Assembly: GCA_011317545.1 (NCBI GenBank)
Contig: WUJK01000006.1
Span: forward strand, 1,488,001 to 1,552,000
Direction of reading: 5' to 3'
DNA: 64,000 nt
Origin: Coniella vitis
Lineage: Eukaryota > Ascomycota > Sordariomycetes > Diaporthales > Schizoparmaceae
Of the stretch, positions 57,499-64,000 are shown piece by piece. The notes under the pieces are model-generated. The model had not been told where the DNA came from and ran no database searches. It saw only the letters and a program-made list of their open reading frames with translations. Both the position numbers and the translations under genes were made by a program. Numbering within the stretch: the stretch's first letter is position 1; each line of letters begins with the position of its first letter.

Positions 57499-58251
57499 GA
57501 ATTAGCGGCTTGCATCCGATGTGCGGTAATACTACGTTCGCGGACTGGCCGAGGCGAGGTGAAGACGGCCTAGAATTCCAGAGCCAAGATCAGATGAACA
57601 TCATCAGTGAAAAGGCCTTGAGTAAAATTTGCTTCGGGACTCCGTTTGAACTCGTTGCATGGAACAGTCTCGCTACCACAAAAAATAAAAATAAATATAA
57701 AAGCAAGTCCCGTGTTTGCAGCGCAGGCAAGCCTCTACCGGTATCGCGGACGTGTAAGTTTGGCAGGAACGCGACATGGCACAGATGGACCTGCCTCGGT
57801 TTTTAGGTACGAGGTGGACTATAGTACATAGTATACAACGGTACATCGTAAATGTATTGCAATCCCGGTACATTACTTGCGAGGCTTGATATACACCTGA
57901 TCAATGAGTTTTGTCACGCACTGCTCGCAAAGCACTGTACTGAACCTCAATAGGGCCTTTCTATAAGCAGCTGATGTCTGGCGTATGATACTAATAAGAA
58001 GTACACTCATACAGCCAGGCGAAGGCACTTTGGCACTTCTATATAGTACTACATAGTACGTAAATTAGGTACATATTTGTAGAAGTACATACGCACTGGT
58101 AAGCGCAGCAGGGGAGCCCCACTGAATGCAACCCCAGACGTCACCAATCCCTGCTGCTGAATTTGATATCTAATCGCGGGGGATTCAATCTTTTTGGAGT
58201 CTTTCATCAACCTTGGCCACACGACACAGCAACACTGTCCCCATAGCTGGC
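57499..58251. other. shared promoter region of HLTF-type gene and TYW1
   Basis: A 753-bp divergent region with GTAC-ATA-GTAC motif copies near 57822 and 58041-58062. No coding region seen. Confidence 0.6.
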
Positions 58252-60615
58252 ATGGCGTTCGCCCCTTTCAGCGTCAGCCCCTGGCTGTCGCGTTGGTACA
58301 ATTGTAAGTTCATTTCTCCATCTCATTCATTTATTTCTCTTTCTGTGCTAACAATTCCTACAGCAGGTGTTGATTTTTGGCACTTTTACCGGCCCGAGTT
58401 GATTTTGGCCACGGCCGTCGTGCTCATTGTCCTCCGTGTCTATTTTCACATCGCTGACAGCGTTGAACCACCCCGCATCCTTCCGAAACTCTACGAAAAG
58501 CCAGTTGATAAGAAGCCTGTCCTCGCTGAAAAAGCTGAGGTGTCGAAGACGGTCAAGTCGGATGGGCCGCGCAGGATCAAAGGAGAGCTGCCCAAGCGGA
58601 AGACTTCTGGTTCATCATCGCAAAAGAGACAAATTAAGATTCTGGTATTCTATTCGTCATTGACGGGAAGCACAGATAAGATTGTAAAGGATTTCGCCGT
58701 GTCCTTGGTCAAGTCGCTGGACAGCGTTCCACGCGGCGCCAACGTTTCTTTCGCGAACCCCGAGGCTCTTGACTTGGCCGAGCTGGATCTCGACGAATAC
58801 TTCATTAGCCCACCCAAGTATGACAACGAGGATGGTTTTGCGACTGAGCTTGTATACTTGTTCCTGCTACCAAGTTACAACATCGATTCTATCAACGACA
58901 CGTTCTTGGAACACCTAAAGGAGACCCACCACGACTTCAGAATCGATACGGCACCGCTTTCATCGATACAAGGATATTCTGTGTTTGGATTTGGCGACAA
59001 GGAGCATTGGCCTACCGAGGAAGAAGGCTTTTGCTTCCAGGCAAAGGAGCTCGACAAATGGATGGCAAAGCTTACCGGTCGCAAGCGAGCCTACCCCCTT
59101 GGCATGTGCGATACGAAACAAGACGCCCAAGTCAGACTTCAGGAATGGACCACTGGACTTGTCGATGTGCTAGGGCAGGTGTCGCAGCATGGATCACTCG
59201 GAGAGGGCGTTCCTGGCTCTGGAGACGCCATGGAAAGCGACGATGAGCAGGATGCCGACGAAGACGACGGAGAGGTGATTCTTGACGCCAGCGCGCAGAC
59301 TCGATCGGCCAAAACCAGACTCACTGGATCATTGGACGACATGGAAGACTTAGGTCGCGTTCTGCAGAACGCTAAAGATGAGGGTTCATCCAAGCCTACC
59401 GCACCTCTGGCTATCGATTTTACGACTACATCCAAGAAGAAGACTCCTGTATCCACGGTGAAGGAAATGGTTCCCAAGGGCTCGCCAACATACAACTCGC
59501 TCACGAAGCAAGGTTACTCAATTGTTGGCACGCATAGCGGTGTTAAGATTTGCCGATGGACAAAGTCTGCCCTTCGCGGCCGAGGCTCTTGCTACAAGTT
59601 TTCATTCTACGGTATCAACTCACATCAGTGCATGGAGTCCACGCCATCTCTGTCGTGTTCTAACAAGTGCGTCTTCTGCTGGCGCCATGGCACGAATCCA
59701 GTTGGGACGACATGGAGATGGGTAGTTGATCCTCCAGACCTCATATTCAACGGTGTCAAAGAGAACCATTACAAGAAGATCAAGATGATGCGTGGCGTTC
59801 CTGGCGTGCGTGCAGAACGATTCGCTGAGGCTATGCGAATTCGTCACTGTGCGCTGAGTCTGGTAGGAGAGCCTATCTTCTACCCTCACATCAACGAATT
59901 CCTTGACATGCTACACGGCGAACAAATTAGCAGCTTTCTCGTGTGCAATGCTCAGCACCCTGACCAGCTCGCTGCTTTGAAGCATGTCACACAACTTTAC
60001 GTCTCGATTGATGCTTCAAACAAAGAATCCCTTCGCAAAATAGACCGACCTTTGCATCGCGACTTTTGGGAGCGTTTCCAGCGCTGCCTGGAAATATTGC
60101 GAGAGAAGCGCTTCCGCCAGAGGACAGTGTTTAGGCTTACGCTAGTCAAGGGCTTCAATATCGAAGATGAAGTAGCGGGCTATGCAGACTTGGTGGAGAA
60201 GGCTCTGCCTTGCTTTGTCGAGGTCAAGGGCGTCACATATTGTGGAACTTCAACCTCCTCGAGTGCCGGGCTGTCCATGGCCAACGTGCCATTTTACGAG
60301 GAAGTATGCGAGTTTGTCACCGCTTTGGACCGTGAACTCAACCGCAGGGGTCTAGAGTATGGAATTGCCGCCGAGCATGCTCACAGCTGCTGCATCTTGC
60401 TAGGAAGCAACAGATTCAAGGTCAATGGCAAGTGGCGGACTCTCATTGACTACAAACGCTTCTTTGAGCTCCTAGAAGAAAAGGGCCCTGATGGCGACTT
60501 CTCACCAGAAGACTACATGGGCGAGGAGACACCAGAGTGGGCTACGTGGGGAAATGGCGGGTTTGATCCTAGGGATCAGAGAGTTGACAGGAAGGGGAGA
60601 CCATTGGCTATATGA
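58252..60615 (+). CDS. TYW1: TYW1, wybutosine-synthesis radical SAM enzyme
   Basis: Builds the tricyclic 4-demethylwyosine ring on G37 of tRNA-Phe from N1-methylguanosine and pyruvate. Exons 58252-58303 and 58364-60615 give 767 aa; using the second AG of the CAGCAG acceptor (exon from 58367) gives 766. Order: an N-terminal membrane helix (PELILATAVVLIVLRVYFHI), a basic linker, a flavodoxin domain (KILVFYSSLTGSTDKIVKDF), an acidic linker (ESDDEQDADEDDGE), and the radical SAM domain with the cluster motif CSNKCVFCWRH at about residue 448, then LVGEPIFYPHINEF and the wyosine-specific C-terminus with AAEHAHSCC. The start is the first ATG; the frame upstream opens only with TTG. Confidence 0.96.
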   Translation: MAFAPFSVSPWLSRWYNCKFISPSHSFISLSVLTIPTAGVDFWHFYRPELILATAVVLIVLRVYFHIADSVEPPRILPKLYEKPVDKKPVLAEKAEVSKTVKSDGPRRIKGELPKRKTSGSSSQKRQIKILVFYSSLTGSTDKIVKDFAVSLVKSLDSVPRGANVSFANPEALDLAELDLDEYFISPPKYDNEDGFATELVYLFLLPSYNIDSINDTFLEHLKETHHDFRIDTAPLSSIQGYSVFGFGDKEHWPTEEEGFCFQAKELDKWMAKLTGRKRAYPLGMCDTKQDAQVRLQEWTTGLVDVLGQVSQHGSLGEGVPGSGDAMESDDEQDADEDDGEVILDASAQTRSAKTRLTGSLDDMEDLGRVLQNAKDEGSSKPTAPLAIDFTTTSKKKTPVSTVKEMVPKGSPTYNSLTKQGYSIVGTHSGVKICRWTKSALRGRGSCYKFSFYGINSHQCMESTPSLSCSNKCVFCWRHGTNPVGTTWRWVVDPPDLIFNGVKENHYKKIKMMRGVPGVRAERFAEAMRIRHCALSLVGEPIFYPHINEFLDMLHGEQISSFLVCNAQHPDQLAALKHVTQLYVSIDASNKESLRKIDRPLHRDFWERFQRCLEILREKRFRQRTVFRLTLVKGFNIEDEVAGYADLVEKALPCFVEVKGVTYCGTSTSSSAGLSMANVPFYEEVCEFVTALDRELNRRGLEYGIAAEHAHSCCILLGSNRFKVNGKWRTLIDYKRFFELLEEKGPDGDFSPEDYMGEETPEWATWGNGGFDPRDQRVDRKGRPLAI

Positions 60616-61221
60616 GCCTGGATCCCGAACCTCTTCAAATTGCAAGAAAACAAAAGCTTGCTTTATGAGTTGATTATGTGCATCGTAGTGCTGTAGAATC
60701 GTACCCATCCATTATATCAAGTACAAAGCACTTGTTTATTAAGGAAACATTTGTCGATATCCTGCACAGTCGATCGTACACATGGGTGATCATTGATAGC
60801 TCCTCAAAGAGGTTCTAATGTTCGTTATCGTCCTCAGTAGCGCCCCCCCCCCCCATCCATTGCTTGTCTTTTAATCAAATGTACACGAGGGTCACCGATA
60901 CCCTGAAACTTCCGTCCAATGCTATATTATACACGCACATCCAATTTCTCTGCGCGTAAAACTTGGTGGTATTTTTCTCCGCCATCGGGACCTGAGAAGT
61001 TCTTTTCAGAACCACGTAAATCTTGGATGTTGACATCCATTTGCCTATAATCGCGCGAAGGCGGTTTCCCGCCACATCTACGTTGCGAAATCTCCTTTGA
61101 GCCTGGCGTTTTCCCTCTGAACTGGATTCAAATTTTGCGGATTGCAGAGCTGGGATCAAGTAAGTGATGCGGCGGCATGCTCCCACGCTCATCACCAGAT
61201 TAGTGTTTTGGTGCTCCAGTT
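60616..61221. other. convergent spacer
   Basis: Between the ends of TYW1 and TOM20. Contains a C run (about 60843-60854). No gene seen. Confidence 0.6.
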
Positions 61222-61924
61222 TTAGTCCAGACCAACAGTAGGCATGTCACCCATGTTCGGCATACCCGGCATGCTAGGCATTGACATAGACTCTAGTCGC
61301 AGGCTCCCGTCATAGGCAATCATCTCGGCGAGAATGTCAAGGATAGGCTTCAAAGCATGTCAGCCGGTCTCGTTTCCTATCCGGAGTTACGTCGTTTGTG
61401 GATCTGTTGTGTACGTACCTTGGGCACAGTCTTGTCGTAGATGCCGATGAGGTCACCAGGCTGGGGGTAGACTTTGAGGCCCTTGTAGAATGCAAGCGCG
61501 GCCTCGATGGCGCGCGAAGGATCGCTGCCCAGTTGCTCGCCTGTAGTCACTTGGTCGAGGAAGTAAGCCTCCTTCTCCTCGACGCTGGTAGGGAAGCCCT
61601 CCTCCCTGGCGTCGTCGACAGCCTGCTTGATGGCCTCACGCTGGTGCAAGGTCTCGACGTGAGCATCCACCTTAGCCTGGCGCGCTTGACGGCGCTCGTT
61701 GCGGCGCAATTGTCTTCGGAACTCGGGCTTGCTACGGCGGGCATGGTCGAAGTAGACGGCGTAGGCTAACGGCAACGAGGAGCAATGATTAGCCAAAAGG
61801 GTTCCGTGTCTCGTTTTTGAGGGAATCAGGGTAAGCATAGACTGAGTGCCGTACCGAGAAGGCCGGTGGCCACGGCGGCTGCTGTGGCAGTCGCTATGAG
61901 AGTCGTTTGCTGTGATGACGCCAT
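61222..61924 (-). CDS. TOM20: mitochondrial import receptor Tom20
   Basis: Outer-membrane receptor for presequence-carrying precursors. Exons 61924-61855, 61765-61419 and 61347-61222 give 180 aa, the usual fungal length. An N-terminal anchor (TLIATATAAAVATGLLAYAVYF) is followed by a very basic stretch (HARRSKPEFRRQLRRNERRQARQ) and the TPR-like receptor domain (EEKEAYFLDQVTTGEQL, PSRAIEAALAFYKGLKVYPQPGDL, then PILDILAEMI). It ends in Met/Pro repeats (SMPSMPGMPNMGDMP), as is common in fungal Tom20. It is divergent from EXO84, with a 540-bp shared upstream region. Confidence 0.96.
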
Positions 61925-62464
61925 GGTAATTGTGCAGATGTGATGATATGATGAGGATGATGAGGGGCTAAGCTTGAAAGGCAAGCGCAGCACAAGTTGT
62001 GATGACGACGAGTATTGTTGAAAATAGCCGACTAGGGGAGCGAAGGGGAAATATGGTCGAAAGCCGGCACGGTGGGAGGGGCTGGTCGGCTAAATACAGA
62101 GGCGTTCGCGTCGTTGGTGTTCAAGGCACTCTGAATTGCAGTTGCAGATTTGTTTGGTCGGGAGCTTTGGATTCTAACCTGCTGTGAGCTCATACCAACA
62201 ATTTTTTGCGCCCGCCCGCCGCGCTGCCTTGGGCAGGGGCTCCCTAGCAGCTTGCCGCGCACCCTTGTCTACCGAGACGAGGCACGGGGGAGGCTCCCAC
62301 TGTTACCTAATCACCATCTTACTGTCTCAGGATCTCACACCTCCTTCCACGTTTCCACCATCCATGCTATCCTGATTCATATTAAACTCTCTTTCTGGTG
62401 TCACTGTGCCTGGGTCCTGTACGCTACAGAGGACGAGTGTGCTCGGGCACTACAGCATTTCGTC
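61925..62464. other. shared promoter region of TOM20 and EXO84
   Basis: A 540-bp divergent intergenic region. No coding region or repeat of note. Confidence 0.6.
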
Positions 62465-64000
62465 ATGTCGTCGCTGCGAAAAGGTACCAAGCGGGTTAAC
62501 ACGCGCCCTACCATCAGCGCACCCATTGCCGCTGGTGATGTCCCGGTTCCAAGGAGCGCCGGAGGCAAGATTGCCACTGACGATGCATCAACCCCTCGCC
62601 CACGGCCTCGGCCGCCTCCCCAGGCTGGAGGCAAGACGTCCGACTATGTCAAACGTCGGTACTCTACGCGCTACAACATCCCTGACAACTTCGATGTCAC
62701 CGCCGCGCCGCCCATGCCGTCCATGCCCACGATCGACAAGTACGAGCCCTACCGAGCACCTGCACCTACAGCAGATATTCCAAGGTCGAGAGGCGGAGCG
62801 CCAGGAGGAGCGCCCACTGTAAATGTCAAAGATTTGAGGGACCCAAGATTCAAGGCGGAGGACTACGTGAATCGAACACTGGCGAATGCGACCGAAGACG
62901 AGCAGCGCGGGTTTGAAGAGCAGCTACAGAAGCTGGAGGCCCGGGCGGCCGCTGACTTGCAGCAGAATGTGTACCAGAATAGGACTCAGTTCATCAAGAT
63001 CAGCAAAGAGGCAGAAACCCTCAAAGCACAGATGCGCGGGCTCAAAAACCTTATGTCTGAACTGAAGACAAACACGACTGTCCTACGATCGGTATCATCT
63101 CGCAACAATGACGATTCAAATGGATCCAATGGGGGCCCCTTCCCCTCTGGCATGAGCAAGAGGGACAAGCGAAGCTCCGTGGCGGACAGAACGGCATTAT
63201 GGAATTCGCAACTTCAGGTTCGTGCACCTCAAAATCTATAACACGATCTATTGGTACTCACATTAGGTACAGGCTCTCTATAAGACGATCGAAGGGTCGC
63301 AAAAGTTCCTACCAAACACCCCCGGCCGTCACATCATTCAGAACGCAGGCTCTTGGATCGAATTGGATAATGCAACATACAAGGCCAGGCGCGCTATTGC
63401 GATTGTCTTGCTGAACGACCACTTACTCATCGCATCCCGTAAGAAGAGGAAGACAGAAACAGCCGACTCGCGCGGCCCAGCTGTCAAGCTGGTAGCTGAC
63501 AGGTGCTGGCCGTTACTTGATATCGAGGTTGTGGATATGGCAGGGACGCATGATTCATCAACGAGCAGGACGAAACTCGCAGACGCAATCATGGTTCGCG
63601 GTATAGGACAGGAGTCTCTCATTTATCGGACCGAGAAGCCGGATGATCCCGAGAAACGAACACTACTGCTTAACGTTCGCAAGGTTGTGGAGGATCTCCG
63701 AAGAAACATTCAGTCGGAGCGGGAAGCAAACAACAAAGCCAAGGAAACCATCAACTATTTCGCATCCAGAGACCCTGGCCTTTTGCAGAAGGCAGAGCTA
63801 CTGGAGACTCTCTCAGACATCAAGGATATGCTCATCGAAGTCGATGGGAAACAACAAAACCTTCGATGGGTCGAGAGCCAGATGGACGAACTCGACATAG
63901 ACATCGCCCTGCAACAAATCGAGCCAGCTGTAATGCGGGTGGAGAAGTTGAAGAGTCTGGCACGCAGCTTGAGAAACAATGCAGTGGCGCAGGACTTCAT
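62465..64000 (+). CDS. EXO84: exocyst complex component Exo84 (5' part, cut by window end)
   Basis: A subunit of the octameric exocyst, which tethers secretory vesicles at growth sites. Exons 62465-63217 and 63267-64000 (frame still open at the edge) give about 495 residues. A disordered Pro/Arg-rich N-terminus is followed by the coiled-coil CorEx segment (EDEQRGFEEQLQKLEARAA, KEAETLKAQMRGLKNLMSEL), then a PH domain (GSQKFLPNTPGRHIIQNAGS, RRAIAIVLLNDHLLIASRKK), and the start of the helical part (LETLSDIKDMLIEVDGKQ). The intron is 49 nt. The C-terminal exocyst rods lie outside the window. Confidence 0.93.

Noticed and set aside
58213..58251. N-terminal extension of TYW1
   Set aside because: Starts at TTG; the first ATG is 58252.
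1..64000. tRNA, 5S rRNA and CRISPR arrays
   Set aside because: I looked for TPsiC-like GGTTCRAATCC boxes, dispersed 5S sequence and spaced repeats and found none. Microsatellites and coding repeats are not CRISPR arrays.

Overview
This window is nuclear DNA of a filamentous ascomycete (Pezizomycotina), most likely a sordariomycete of the Hypocreales type. The evidence is short introns (about 50-100 nt) with GTRAGT donors and CTRAC branch sites, an Msb2 signalling mucin, a HET-domain gene, a divergent histone H4 and a fungal-type Tom20. The order-level call is inference. I predicted exon structures by hand from splice consensus, frame continuity and family conservation. Eighteen protein genes are supported, one of them frame-broken and one cut by the window edge. 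I saw no rRNA, tRNA, CRISPR array or intact transposon.

Layout. 0-1.5 kb: an FKBP12 prolyl isomerase gene (-) whose 5' exon can add a mitochondrial presequence. 1.5-12.4 kb: a 10.9-kb stretch with no supportable gene. 12.4-16.1 kb: MSB2 mucin (+) with two tandem-repeat blocks and a tiny upstream ORF. 17.5-28.1 kb: an anion:cation-symporter-type MFS transporter (+), ribokinase (-) and a membrane-anchored GNAT protein (+), all with triplet-repeat expansions in their exons, set in DNA full of microsatellites. 29.8-34.4 kb: a divergent histone H4 variant (-), SVF1 (-) and mitochondrial ribosomal protein uL11m (+). 36.5-40.8 kb: a Sat4/Hal4-type kinase (+) and mitochondrial Hsp10 (+). 41.7-45.2 kb: a HET-domain gene with an apparent frameshift (+) and an acetyltransferase-like gene (-). 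48.5-53.6 kb: cysteine dioxygenase (-) and an SSU1-type sulfite efflux pump (+), head to head. 54.2-64 kb: an HLTF/Rad5-type HIRAN-SNF2-RING ATPase (-), TYW1 (+), TOM20 (-) and EXO84 (+, runs off the end).

Working together. Most genes are ordinary housekeeping genes. Cysteine dioxygenase and SSU1 form a biochemical unit: cysteine is oxidised towards sulfite, and the pump exports it. Mitochondrial biogenesis recurs (Hsp10, uL11m, Tom20, a probable mitochondrial FKBP12), but I see no sign of co-regulation.

Most worth a second look: (1) the H4 variant, with an altered N-tail and two possible C-terminal tails, one basic and one acidic, depending on a 54-nt frame-preserving intron or on UAG readthrough; (2) the dual-start FKBP12 gene; (3) the CDO-SSU1 pair; (4) a short GTAC-ATA-GTAC motif scattered through the intergenic DNA.
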